Position numbers and translations under genes: made by a program. The notes below the pieces were generated by a model. It did not search any database. It was not told the DNA's origin and saw only the letters and a list, made by a program, of their open reading frames with translations. Below, piece by piece: positions 34,649 to 46,655 of a DNA stretch of 64,000 nt (positions within the stretch are counted from its first letter, which is position 1; each line of letters starts with the position of its first letter). The stretch covers positions 372,001-436,000 of the forward strand of contig OY752143.1 in assembly GCA_963573315.1 (NCBI GenBank), written 5' to 3'. The DNA comes from Entomortierella parvispora. Taxonomy: Eukaryota; Mortierellomycota; Mortierellomycetes; Mortierellales; Mortierellaceae.

Positions 34649-37016
34649 ATGAGTGAGAAACAAGAATACGGAACTGAAAAGGTTGCCGACGAAAACGGAC
34701 TCGGAGGCGAGACAATCGAAGTCGTTGAAGAACCTGATGTCGAGAACTCGAAGATCGAGGCTGTTCGCCTTGGTAATGACTGCCGTGTTGCCTTTACAGT
34801 CGTAATCCTTGCCATGGGTCGTACAAATGTCCCTTTAGCTAATGGGCCCTTTTTCCCCCCTTCTCCAAATAGTGGTCCCTGTCACGGATGATCCCACTCT
34901 AGTTGCCGTCACCTTCCGCTTCTGGATCATTTCGTTCCTGTTTAGCGTGATCGGCTCTGTTATTCAGCAGTACTACTTTTATCGCTCGACCTCCGGATCT
35001 TTCTCCATCTTCTTTGTCAACTTGGCCTCCTATGCGATCGGAAAGTTCATGGCTAAAGTCCTGCCTTCCACATCAATTTCTATCGGTGGTTCCTCCTTCT
35101 CTTTGAACCCCGGTCCCTTTAATATCAAGGAGCACTGCTTGATCGGTATTGCGGTCTCGACTGCTGCTGGAGCAGCCTACGCCATTGATATCTTGTCCGC
35201 GACCGATCTTTTTCTCGACTATCGCATTGGAGCTGTGGGCTCTTTGCTTCTTATCATCACCACGCAGTGCGTCGGATATGGTATGGCCGGTGTTCTCCGC
35301 AAGTATCTTGTCTACCCAGCTGAGATGGTCTGGTGGTCCAACTTGGTCCAGGTCGTCTTTTACAACGCCATGCACAACACAGATGAATTTGCGAACCAGA
35401 AGATGATCCGTGGATGGTCCTACATGAAGTACTTCTGGGTCTTCTGTGGCGCCATGTTCATCTGGGAGTTTATTCCTCAGTGGTTGGCTCCTACCTTGCT
35501 CTACTTTGACTGGCTGTGTTGGATCAATCCCTTCAACAAAGATTTCTGGGCCATCTTTTCTTCGATCTCCGGCGGTGGTGTCTTGTCCTTGTCTTTCGAC
35601 TGGACTTCGATCGGCGGCTCCGCAATGTACTACCCCTTGTCGGCACAGCTTTGCAACATTGGCGGTATCATCTTTAACTACTGGATCATTTTGCCCATCA
35701 TGTGGTTGACCAACTCCCTTGGTACCAAGACCATGGGTTACCCCCTGACTTCTCGTCTCTTCTTCGAGAACGGAACGTCATTCAACATCAAGACTGTCTT
35801 GACCCATGATTACACCGTCAATGAAACCGCTTACAACGCTGGACCTGAAGCCAACATGTCACCACTCTACGCTCTCGGTTTCATGACCTCATTTATTGCC
35901 TTGGCCGGCTGTGTCGCCCACATCATCTGCTTCCACGGAAAGGACTTATGGCGTAATTGGCGCCAGGCTATTGGCGGTGAGGACGAGGATGTTCATACCA
36001 AGATGATGCAGGTTTACCCCGAGGTCCCTCAGTACTGGTACGCCATCTTTTACGTGATCATGGCCGCCCTCTCAATCATGGTCTGCGAAGTCTACAGCCT
36101 GCAGCTGCCTTGGTGGGGATTGATCGTGTCCTTGGCTATTGGATGGCTTTTGACTCTTCCCATCTGTGCGATGACTGCCATTACTGGATTCGGTCCTGGT
36201 TTGAACGTCATCACGGAACTGGTCTGCGGTTACATGCTTCCTGGAAAACCCATTGCCAACATGGTTTTCAAGTGCTACGGTTACATGGCCATGTACCAGT
36301 GTATGAATCTCCTCGGAGACTTGAAGCTCGGCCATTACATGAAGATCCCTCCTCGCTCCATGTTTATTGCCCAGTTCTGGGGCACCATTGTCGGTGGTAT
36401 CTTCAACTACCTCACTATGATCCTCATCATTGACTCGCAACGAGAGGTGCTGAACGGCACCAAGCAAGACCCCTCTGGCCTCTGGACCGGTCAGCGTGTT
36501 CAGACGTTCTGGGGTTCCGGTTTGATCTATGGTGCTCTCGGACCCGCTCGTATGTTCGCCCTTGATGGCAAGTACGGATTCGTTTACCTCGGATTCTTGA
36601 TCGGTTTTGTGATCCCCGTGGTTCTTTGGGGCCTGACTAAGAAGTTCCCTTCCGTCCAGTGGTCCAAGTTCAACGTCGCGATTATTGCCGGAGGAATGGG
36701 TGCTTACCCTAACGGATATGTAGTTGGTGTCCTCCCCACTTTGATCGTCGCCATCATATTCCAGTTCTATCTCTTCCGGTACCATAAGGGATGGTGGAAG
36801 AAGTATGTCTTCATCCTGTCGGCGGCTTTGGATACCGGTGCTGCCTTTACAGGATTGGTCATCTTTTTGTTCCTCGGAGGTGGTATCTCCCCCAAGTTGT
36901 CGGTCACTGTTCCTTCTTGGTGGGCCAACCATTACACTGACGAAGGAGACAACGCACCTTACCTCTCGATTGATCGATGTGGTGCTGCCCATGATGCATG
37001 GAAGGGTGGCGTGTAA
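34649..37016 (+). CDS. Oligopeptide transporter, OPT family (array copy 2)
   Basis: Two exons (34649-34772, 34873-37016) encode 755 residues. The acidic N-terminal tail ends VENSKIEAVRL at the same phase-1 intron as copies 1 and 3. The NPG motif is SLNPGPFNIKEHCLIGI and the KIPPR motif GHYMKIPPRSMFIAQFWGT. Large parts are identical or nearly so at the DNA level to copy 3: 35271-35483 matches 39633-39845 with no difference, and further tracts lie near 35652-35739, 36488-36718 and 36777-36911. Elsewhere the two genes differ clearly, which points to gene conversion. A TATA box sits at 34416. Substrate preference cannot be read from the sequence. Confidence 0.95.
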
Positions 37017-38590
37017 ATTTGCCGACACATTCTTGTAATTATCGTCCCGTAATCTAATAAACCTGTACCTGTACATACCAGCAGCAACAAGAAGTAAATA
37101 TTTGTTTGTGCAGTAATCGACAGCGCTTACAAACCGAAGATGTTTAGGATAATCTGCTGTTTCCCCTGATTTGGATGAGTGACAAACAAAGACAGGGCTT
37201 CGACGGCTGCATGGTGGAGAGAAGCGATGAAAGGTTCATAGAGGAGCAGTCTCTACTGCAGGAAGACACAAGGTCTCGGCCTCTGCTGCCCCTTGCCTAG
37301 CGCCTCCGCTCTCTATTAATTACTGCCTTCCTCCTTGCTTTCGTCACAACGCTCTTGCAAGACAGACGTGAACAACAACAGGCAGAGGGCAGTTGAAGGA
37401 TGGATCCAACAGCAAATAGGTCCAGCTGGATTGTGACAGCAGTTCATCAATCCAATTGAACCTTGATCGAAACTAGAAATGAGTCGCCCGCCACAGCCCT
37501 CCATTTTCATTATGGCCCGGTCAATCAGAGAGCGTACAGCAGGGACAGGCCAATTTTTGGGAGAGCAAGAGCCATGAGTGGGCGGTTGACTCTCAGGTTG
37601 CTCCATGACTTTCTGTTGCAGCTTGACCTTATAATGTACCTGTATCAATGTAGCCGGTTAGGACAGTCTCGTTCAATCGGATGAGATGCCATTCTCTCAG
37701 GGATGCTAGCGCCTGTCTTCCCTCAAACGATGTCCTGTGTTCAGCCCAGGTTCCCGCCAGCAGTGATGACCAGTGGCTTCCTATTCGCGGTCAGCATCTG
37801 GTTTATTTTACGGCTCTGCTGGTATTTGTTTTCACGATGCCGCGATCCGAGGATCGTTTATCGGAGCAAACAAAGAAAATCCTGGATTCAAGTCGGTGTC
37901 CATGCAAGATGATACATCTTCTGAAGCGCCAATCTGGATTGGTCCACTCTTTCGCCTTCGCGAGCTTGCTTGTATTTGAAAATGGGCGACAGAACCCGAT
38001 CACTCAGCCATTGAATCAAAAGATGGTAAGAAAACAAGTACATGTGCAAAGACAGAAAGGGACTTTATGTAGTGCGCATGCGGTGTGCGACAGCTGAGTG
38101 GTCGGCAACCCGGCAATGATTCCGGCCATAAAGAAAAGGCTGTACGTACATACCCGCGGTTCGAACTTGTCCTCGTGCCAATCTGTGTTTGAGTGGATTG
38201 CAATACATTCATGTTTGTATTGTAAGCAGACTCAGGTACAAGTCCTTTTTTTGTGAAGGCCCATTGGCCGCCCCTGTCGTCTCAGAGGGCAAGGGGAGGG
38301 GAGTTGGATCTGTCACGCATCGCTTATCCATTTATCCACTTGATGGCGTCTTTTCAAACCAGAAGTCCTCCTCTTCGTTCGCACCCTCCTGCCGGTTGCG
38401 CAAACAAGAGATCAGCGCAAACAAGAGATCAGCGCATATTCTTCCATCTTTTTAATCCGGAGCACAGGCAGTCAGTTTCCCAGGAGGAAGGCGCGGCTGT
38501 CGCTGTGATTGGTGTGGTGCCCCAAAAGGGCACATCAGTGAAAATCTGTCCAACGGGGAACGAAACCTTTTATTTGGGCTCAGAAGGGCG

Positions 38591-38624
38591 GATGGACAGG
38601 CAGATGGACAGGCAGATGGACAGG
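38591..38624. repeat. 12-bp minisatellite
   Basis: Three tandem units of gatggacaggca, with a fourth partial copy (gatggacagg) about 12 bp downstream. Confidence 0.85.
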
Positions 38625-38816
38625 AAGACGAGGGTGGATGGACAGGGTGTCATCCTCTGCCCGTTTGCCGTTTTCGGATCCGAGGAAGCACAACACCTGG
38701 GCAAAGATACATTGGAGCATCAAAGGAGACGGTTCCTGGCTGGCAGAGTCAGAGTCTGCCCACAACCCCCTTCCTGCATGATGGCGACATGTCCTTCCCC
38801 TCTTGTTGCCCCTCCG

Positions 38817-38824
38817 TATAAATA
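38817..38824 (+). promoter_or_regulatory. TATA box of OPT copy 3
   Basis: TATAAATA about 208 bp upstream of the ATG at 39025, followed by a CT-rich leader as in copy 2. Confidence 0.6.
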
Positions 38825-39024
38825 CGCTGTCTGCTCCCCGTCATTGTTCATCCGTCTTCCCTCAGTCCTCTGCCGCTTGCCACCTCCCTGTCTCTCACTT
38901 TGTCTTACTTTTTTTTTCTCGTCTCACACTTAATCTCGATCCTTTCTCGCCCACTTCTACACTCCTCTCTTGGGGATCCTCTTGATACACTATCATACCC
39001 AGTTGACACTCTTCCTATTCCATA

Positions 39025-41378
39025 ATGTCCAAACAGGAATACTATTCCGAGGACCAAAAAGTCGAGAACGTCGACACAGAGCTTCAGCTAGCTGAAGAGG
39101 ACGATGTCCAGAACTCAGTCATCGAGGCTGTTCGACTTGGTAAGGGGCTCTTGCCATGTCTGAGGTTTCTACGGTGGGCGTGGCAAGGTGTACTAATCCT
39201 CCTCGCTTCTTCTATCATTGATGGTTCCAAACAGTGGTCCCCATCACCGATGATCCCTCTTTGGTCGCAGTCACTTTCCGATTCTGGGTCATTTCCTTCA
39301 TCTTCTCGGTCATCGGCGCCGTCATCCAGCAGTACTACTTTTACCGTTCTACTGCCGGTTCTTTTTCTATCTTTTTTGTCAATCTGGCTTCCTACGCGAT
39401 GGGTAGATTCATGGCTCGTTTTCTCCCCACCTCTTCCTTCAACATCGCTGGCTATTCCATGTCCGTGAACCCAGGCCCATTCAACATCAAAGAGCATGCC
39501 CTCATCGGTATTGCTGCCTCCACTGCTGCCAACGCCGCTTACGCCATTGATATCTTGTCCGCGACCGATCTCTTCCTCAACCACCGTGTCGGCGTCCTCG
39601 GTTCTTTGCTGCTGATCATTACCACCCAGAGCGTCGGATATGGTATGGCCGGTGTTCTCCGCAAGTATCTTGTCTACCCAGCTGAGATGGTCTGGTGGTC
39701 CAACTTGGTCCAGGTCGTCTTTTACAACGCCATGCACAACACAGATGAATTTGCGAACCAGAAGATGATCCGTGGATGGTCCTACATGAAGTACTTCTGG
39801 GTCTTCTGTGGCGCCATGTTCATCTGGGAGTTTATTCCTCAGTGGCTGGCTCCCTTGCTTGTCTACTTTGACTGGTTGTGCTGGATCAACCCCTTCAACA
39901 AAGATTTCTGGGCCATCTTTTCTTCGATCTCTGGCGGCGGCGTATTTTCTCTATCTTTCGATTGGACTTCGATCGGTGGCAGCACAATGTACCTGCCCCT
40001 AGCCGCTCAGCTCTGCAACATTGGCGGTATCATCTTTAACTACTGGATCATTTTGCCCATCATGTGGTTGACCAACTCCCTTGGTACCAAGACCATGGGT
40101 TTTCCATTGACCTCTCAATTGTTCTATACCAATGGATCTATCTTCGACATCCACAAGGTCCTAAACCCGGATTTTTCTTTGAACGAAGCTCTCTACAATT
40201 CAGGAGAGCCAGCATACATGTCACCTTTGTACGCTCTCGGCTTCATGACCTCATTCATTGCGCTGGCCGGCTGTGTCTCTCACATCATCTGCTTCCACGG
40301 AAGTGACTTGTGGCGCAATTGGAAGAGTGCCGTCGGTGCAGCGAACGATGACATCCATACTAGATTGATGCAAGTTTACCCTGAAGTCCCTCAGCTCTGG
40401 TATGCCGTCTTTTACATTGTCATGGCCGCCCTCTCGATCGTTGTCTGTGAAGTTTATGATCTCCAACTCCCCTGGTGGGGAGTACTCGTCGCGCTTGCTA
40501 TCGGTTGGGTCCTTACTCTCCCTATTTGCGCCATGACTGCCATTACTGGATTCGGTCCTGGTTTGAACGTCATCACGGAATTGGTGTGCGGTTACATGCT
40601 TCCTGGAAAACCCATTGCCAACATGGTCTTCAAGTGCTACGGTTACATGGCCATGTACCAGTGCAACCAGCTACTGTCGGATCTCAAGCTCGGAGTCTAC
40701 ATGAAGATCCCCCCTAGATCCATGTTTGTCGGACAGTTCTGGGGCACCATTGTCGGATCCTGCTTCAATTACTTGACTATGGTTCTCATCATTGACTCGC
40801 AACGTGAAATCCTAAACGGAGACAAGCAGGACCCATCTGGTCTCTGGACTGGTCAGCGTGTTCAGACGTTCTGGGGTTCCGGTTTGATCTATGGTGCTCT
40901 CGGACCCGCTCGTATGTTCGCCCTTGACAGCAAGTACGGATTCGTTTACCTCGGATTCTTGATCGGTTTTGTGATCCCCGTGGTTCTTTGGGGCCTGACT
41001 AAGAAGTTCCCTTCCGTCCAGTGGTCCAAGTTCAACGTCGCGATTATTGCCGGAGGAATGGGTGCTTACCCTAACGGATACGCGGTCGGTGTCTTCCCCT
41101 CCTTGATCGTCGTTATTATCTTCCAGTACTACATTTTCCGGTACCATAAGGGATGGTGGAAGAAGTATGTCTTCATCCTGTCGGCGGCTTTGGATACCGG
41201 TGCTGCCTTTACAGGATTGGTCATCTTTTTGTTCCTCGGAGGTGGTATCTCCCCCAAGTTGTCGGTCACTGTTCCCTCCTGGTGGGCCAACTATTACACA
41301 CCCGAGGGCGACAATGCTCCATACCTGGCTGTCGACCGCTGTGGCGCCGCCAACCATGCATGGACCGGAGGTGTCTAA
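39025..41378 (+). CDS. Oligopeptide transporter, OPT family (array copy 3)
   Basis: Two exons (39025-39139, 39235-41378) encode 752 residues. The tail ends NSVIEAVRL at the conserved phase-1 intron. The NPG motif is SVNPGPFNIKEHALIGI, and the KIPPR motif reads GVYMKIPPRSMFVGQFWGT. The segment around residues 280-330 (QLFYTNGSIFDIHKVLNPDF) differs strongly from copy 2, while flanking parts are nearly identical, a mosaic pattern. Its 40560-40700 region was also copied to or from the neighbouring pseudogene. The TATA box is at 38817. Confidence 0.95.
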
Positions 41379-42540
41379 AGCGGTCGATCTGTCTTTTTGT
41401 AATTTGCTTGTATATTAAAAGTTATTCTTTCCCCCTTCTGTCTGCCCATCCATTCTTCCTAAGAAATATATTTCTTGGGCCATATCACGAAGAGAAACAA
41501 CTCTCTCTCACGAGTTTTTGTGTTGCATGACAGCCCTGTCCTCTAGTAATTGCTGGTCGTTCTGTTTTCAGTTCCTTCAAGGGTTTTCGTTCCTAGGGAA
41601 CACTGTCTACCCTGCAAGGGCATCTGAAAAGGTGATCATATTTGACAAGTATCTCCCTCAAGTCAGGTAATGGTTGTTATACCCATAGTCTGACCCCTAG
41701 TCACAGTACAGATGCTTTCTCTGCTGGCAAACAGTGGAAGTGGGTGCTATAATACACAGACAGTCCGGTCTCAGGACAGATCAGAGTTACCACAATGCAA
41801 GAGGTCCAAGTTTGGAGGATCCTTCTCGGCTTTCTGTTTTATCAACTGTAGTAACCTCCGTCTTGTGTTCGTGTGAGATGGGCCTAATGGTGCGATTGAT
41901 TGACCGCCCAGAGAAACATATTGCTCTCCTTCATCCTCCTTGGAGCAGCACAACGTTCTCCCAAAACAAAACAGCAGGTCTTGCGGCCAATCAGGGTTGT
42001 TACCAACTGCTCACCAATGTGCCCTTTTGAGTCCTGTGCAACCCCAACCTTGTGGTCCTCGCTTGGTAAAAGATTTACTTCGACTTTGAGGGTCATCTCC
42101 GGCGAGATAGGAAACCGCAAATGGCCGCAGTGGTCTATACGCCATCCTCATCTGAACACACTCTCATCTTCTTTTTCTTCTTTCGCCACCAGCAAACACT
42201 TGTGCTTTCACGCCGCTCCCTATCCATTCGCAAAACAAAGCATTCTCCCACAACAATGAACGTCTTTCTTAATCGCTTTATGGTCAATTGAATCCGTAGT
42301 TCTTTATCTATGTTTTGTTACTCTACCCTTTGAAAAGAAAAGAAAAAACAATAGTGGGTGCGATGCTACCTATGTCAAATAGATGATACAATTCTCTTCC
42401 TCAACTCTATCGTCTGAACAAGTTGGAGATAGGAGAATCTCTGTGGCATAGATACCTCTGTTCAACACGAATTTCCTCCTGAGAAAACGGTCCTTGACCT
42501 CAACGAGAACGGGAACTTGTCGGGTGCCAATATCAGGTTG
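41379..42540. other. Intergenic between OPT copy 3 and OPT pseudogene
   Basis: About 1.15 kb, no recognised gene or repeat. Confidence 0.5.
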
Positions 42541-42559
42541 CAAAAGAAGGAGAAGAGAA

Positions 42560-44516
42560 AGAAAACTCTCCCATCGAAGCGGTCCGTCTTGGTAAATCCA
42601 CCCTCGATGTTTTAAAGGAAGCGCCAAAAAAAAAGAAAGAGTCAAATCGATACACCCTCTAATTACCCCCCTCTCCCTCTCCCTCTCCCTCTCCCTCCAG
42701 CTCTCCCTTTGAAGATGACCCCACTCTGCCGGTCGTAACGTTTCGCCTCTGGTTCATCTCCTTCCTCTTTGTCGCCCTCGGATCCACGATCCAGAAGTAC
42801 TACTCTGGTTCGTACCCGATTTTCTTTATAAACCTTGTCTGGTTCTCGATGGGCAAGTTCTACGCCAGGGTCCTACCTTCAAGTTCTCGATATTTGGCCG
42901 CGATTTCTCTCTGAATCCCGGCCCATTCATCATCAAAGAGCATGCCTTGATTAGTATTGCTGTCGCCACCGGCTCCAATGCCTCCTACGCCATTGACATC
43001 TTGTCTGAGATAGACATCTTTTACCTTCGGCCATGTACTTGCCCTTGTCTGCTCGGCTCTCCATTTATGGTGGTGCCATTTTGAGCTACTGGGTGATTTT
43101 CCCCTTCCTCTGGTTGAATAATGTTTTGGGTATGAAGACCATCGGCACTCCTTTGCCTTCGCGTCTCTTCTACGATAACGGAACTGTTTTCTTTATCAAC
43201 TCGTTCTTGACTTAGGATTACTCTGACGAGGCTGGTCCCCCAACCAACATGGCACCCATATACGCTCTTGGATTCATGTATAGCTTCATTGCCCTGGCCG
43301 GCTGTGTCTCTCACGTCTGCTTCCATGGTCGAGGCAAGTATTTTTTATTCTTTAGCTTAAAGGATGCGACCCTGAAAACACTACACAAAGTCCTTAAATT
43401 ACTTTCTTGTTTCTCTTTGCTACATAGACATCTGGACCAACTTGAGCGTGCGCTTAGCTCAACCGAGGTCGATATCCACACAAAGATGATGCACGTCTAC
43501 CCTGAGGTGCCTCAGCTTTGGTATGCCGTCTTCTACGTCATCCTGGCCGTCACCGCTTGCTTGGTCTGCGAGTTTTATGGCACGCAGTTGCCCTGGTGGC
43601 TTCTTTTGCTAGCTCCGTTCATGAGCTGGGCATTGACTCTCCCCATCGGTGCGATGAACGCCATCACTGGTTTTGGCCCCGGTTTGAACGTCATCACGGA
43701 ATTGGTGTGCGTTACATGCTTCCTGGAAAACCCATTGCCAACATGGTCTTCAAGTGCTATGGTTACATGGCCATGTACCAGTGCAACCAGCTACTGTCGG
43801 ATCTCAAGCTCGGACACTACATGAAGATCCCCCCACGTGCCATGTTTGTCGGTCAATTCTGGGGAACCTTGGTTGGAGCCTTCTTCAACTACATCACCAT
43901 GATCCTCAACATTGACTTTCAGCGTGGCGCGCTCGATAACAGCAAGCCCGATCCTAATGGTTTATGGACGGATCAGCGTGTCCAAACCTATTGGGGTTCC
44001 GGTTTGATCTATGGTGCTCTCGGACCTGCCCGTATGTTTACGCTCTATGATAAGTACTGGCTCGTATACATTGGGTTCCTGGTCGGATTTTTGGCGCCTG
44101 TCTTGCTCTGGCTCCTTTCCAAGAGGTTTCCTAGCATCTCGTGGTCCAAGGTCAACGTCTCGATCATTGCCGGAGGCATGGGTGCCTTCCCCAACGGTTA
44201 TTCCATGGGTTTGACGACCTCTTTGATCACCATGTTGATCTTCCAGTACTATATTGCAAAGTATCACAAGAACTCGTGGAATAACTACGTGTTCCTGTTG
44301 TCTGCGGCCTTGGATACCGGCGCGGCTTTCACAGGTCTTGTGATCTTCTTGTTCCCGGGAGCCGGTATCTCATCCAAGCTTCAGATAGTAGTTCCTTCCT
44401 GGTGGAGCAACTACTACGTTCTCGGGGAGGAGAATACACCCAACATGCCCTTCAAGTCTGTGGACCGCTGCGGTGCTGCGGGTAATAAGTGGAAGAGCAC
44501 ACCCTTCTATTTGTAG
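42560..44516 (+). pseudogene. OPT transporter pseudogene (array copy 4)
   Basis: A broken relative of the three OPT genes upstream. The end of exon 1 survives (IEAVRL then gtaaat near 42591), followed by an intron with a CCCTCT repeat. Exon 2 has several lesions: a frame change close to its start, another near 42880, loss of about 155 codons after the SYAIDILS segment (near 43020), an in-frame TAG at 43213-43215, an intron-like insertion at about 43334-43430, a frame change just after it, and a 1-nt deletion near 43706 within the GYMLPGKP coding region. The KIPPR motif (HYMKIPPRAMF) and the C-terminal 250 codons are still open to the stop at 44516, so a truncated product cannot be excluded. 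Most likely a dead gene. Confidence 0.88.
42668..42699. repeat. (CCCTCT)n hexamer repeat
   Basis: About five units of ctccct in the first-intron relic of the OPT pseudogene, acting as the polypyrimidine tract before CAG. Confidence 0.85.
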
Positions 44517-46038
44517 ATAGTCTAGCATTGTTAATGAAGTCCCATTCCAAAAAATAAGACTTTGTTGGATCGAGGAGCAGAACTGACGATGGGTGTTGGG
44601 CAGGAGCTGTGGGCTCTTGTCGCCGGTTGCTTGTCCACGGGCCAAAGATGTCTGACTGTGCAGTTCCCTTTGTCTCAGGGGGTTCGCGATGACCGAATTT
44701 TCCAGATTCAAAACAAAAGGCACACCGCCAGGAATCAAGTTCAATCTCCGAAGGGGAGAAGGAGGCAGTGGGCTGACGCTGACAAGTGTTTGACCCAGAC
44801 TCATATCCAAAACCCTGATATGTGCGCTCCCCGGTAAACAACATGGGTGGTGAAGAGAATGATGACGCGAGAAAGAAAACAACAATCATTCTTGCATAAC
44901 ACGAGGTAAGAAAAAAAAGTGCCCCCCAAGATTTCAGACTAGCGCCGGGTAGTCGGCTGTTGCTTTCACTTGTGTTTTGTTAGTGTCCTTCAGATGGGTG
45001 TAGAGTGGGGCCGATAGGGGGGGTTGCACCAAACGGGTTGTCTTGATCATGAAAAAATGGGGACATCCCAGAAGAGAGGGATCAAACGCAAAAAAGAACA
45101 ACAATCAGTAAAGGACGTTTTCTTTTCATCCCGTTTCCTTTTTGCTTTTAGACCACCTTAAGGACAGGTCCTATTCACGCAAACGTAAGAGAGGGTGTTC
45201 AGGAGATGTTAGAAGACAGAGCAAAAGGGGCGTGTCGAGCCTGTTGGCCAGTTTTCTTTTACAGTTGGGTCGCCGAGGGTGAAAGCTGGCCACAAATTGG
45301 ACACAGGTGCTCTCTCTCTTGGCAATCTCTCTCTTTCATGTTTGATGTCAATCAAACTCAGTTACTGTTCTCTCTTTCTTGTTGGGCGTACTTTGGATTA
45401 CAGAGCCGCCTTCATTACTGTCGCGGTACACTTCTACTCAACGATTGGTCAGAAGAGAAGAGGAGAAAGAAGGGGGAGAGTGATCGACCTGCCGGGCCCA
45501 CTGTCTCTCCATAGAGTTGGGCGGAAAGAAGGACGATACTGCTCATTGGCGTTCAATTGCTATCAGATCTGGTCAAACGGAAACACACAAGGCACAAACA
45601 AATAAACAAAACACTGTATCCTGTGTGGGCAGTGAGGAATCCGAGAATTCAACAACAAAACATGTTTTACCATCCCATCACAACGCACAACGGCAGAGTG
45701 TCAGGTGGCTCACCGGGGTGGGAGAGAGTTATTTGTTTGACGACATCGTCTTTAGGTCTTTAATACAATATTTGTTACATGATGCGAAAATAGATAAAAA
45801 AATCGAGTTGAGTGGTGATGGTGGTTGGGTCCAGGGAGCAAGAGGAAACAATGACTAGAAGAAACTAACAATCTCCTCGAACGGGCGGCTATTAGTGATT
45901 ATTGTTGTCCCTGAGGGTGGCGAGTCGCCTGTTATTTTTGTGGGGTTGTAAAAAGAGTTGCTTGCTCCGTTGTTTGTGGCGTGCTTCCTGTGGTTGCATT
46001 CCCTGTTGGAGTATCCTTCCGGAGGATTTGATTGTCCT
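44517..46038. other. Intergenic, no gene recognised
   Basis: About 1.5 kb with only short frames on both strands. Includes a G7 tract near 45017. Confidence 0.5.
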
Positions 46039-46545
46039 TTAAAGCATCTGGGAGGCGACGGCAACAGCGCCGGCAACGGCAAACATGACGTTGGCAGTCA
46101 GGGATCCAGCAGCGTTAGAGGGCTTGGAAGCAGGGGGTGCCGAAGTAGTGGCCGCGGCGGAGGGGACGCTAGAGGGACCGGCACCACCAGCACCGTTGAT
46201 GGTGAACTCATTGGTGTAAGAAGCCTCTGGTGAAGTTTGGACAACGATGGAGTAGGCTCCAGGGGTCAGAGTGGGGACGGTGTAATCCTGGCGAACAGAG
46301 CTGCCAGAGCAGTCGAGAGTTCCAAGGGCGGCAACGAAGTGGACGGAGCCGGAGGGACCCTGGACGAAGTTAACGGTAACGTTCTTGCCGGTAGCGCCCA
46401 TGGAAGCGCAGTTGCCGGACCAGCCGATAAAAACGGAATCACCAGCGTTCCAGATGGTGCCCTTGGTGGGGTTGTAGATCTGGAGCATGTCAGCAGAGGC
46501 GACGGCAGCCAAGGAGGCGATGAGGGCGGCGGCAGTGATCTTCAT
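46039..46545 (-). CDS. Kre9/Knh1-type Ser/Thr-rich GPI-anchored surface protein
   Basis: Intronless, 168 residues. The signal peptide is MKITAAALIASLAAVASA. Residues 20-115 match the Kre9/Knh1 N-terminal domain: MLQIYNPTKGTIWNAGDSVF then IGWSGNC and YTVPTLTPGAYSIVVQTSPE. A Ser/Ala/Pro-rich stalk (SSVPSAAATTSAPPASKPSN) and a hydrophobic C-terminus (ANVMFAVAGAVAVASQML) indicate a GPI anchor. Members of this family are abundant cell-surface proteins of filamentous fungi; in yeast the related Kre9 affects beta-1,6-glucan, but that role is not shown here. A TATAAATA box lies at 46648-46655 on the minus strand, 103 bp upstream of the start. Confidence 0.85.
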   Translation of the reverse strand: MKITAAALIASLAAVASADMLQIYNPTKGTIWNAGDSVFIGWSGNCASMGATGKNVTVNFVQGPSGSVHFVAALGTLDCSGSSVRQDYTVPTLTPGAYSIVVQTSPEASYTNEFTINGAGGAGPSSVPSAAATTSAPPASKPSNAAGSLTANVMFAVAGAVAVASQML

Positions 46546-46647
46546 TTTGAGAGGTAGAGGTATGAGGTTTGGGAAGGTAGGATGACGATATGGAGTGACG
46601 AGAAGAGGAGAGAAAGGAAAGAAAGTAGGGCCGGTGGGGTGGCCTGA

Positions 46648-46655
46648 TATTTATA
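46648..46655 (-). promoter_or_regulatory. TATA box of Kre9-like gene
   Basis: Minus-strand TATAAATA about 103 bp upstream of the ATG at 46545. Confidence 0.6.

Larger units (their letters stand above)
37017..39024. other. Intergenic between OPT copies 2 and 3
   Basis: About 2 kb. Contains a 12-bp minisatellite (gatggacaggca, about three units from 38591) and the OPT3 promoter with TATAAATA at 38817-38824. A 226-codon frame at 38253-38933 overlaps the promoter and minisatellite and looks non-coding. Confidence 0.5.

Noticed and set aside
35073-35375. Long minus-strand frames opposite the OPT genes
   Set aside because: The same antisense frames appear opposite every OPT copy because of shared codon use; no independent coding signal.
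38253-38933. 226-codon open frame upstream of OPT copy 3
   Set aside because: It runs through a 12-bp minisatellite and the TATA box region of OPT copy 3; low complexity and no family signal.
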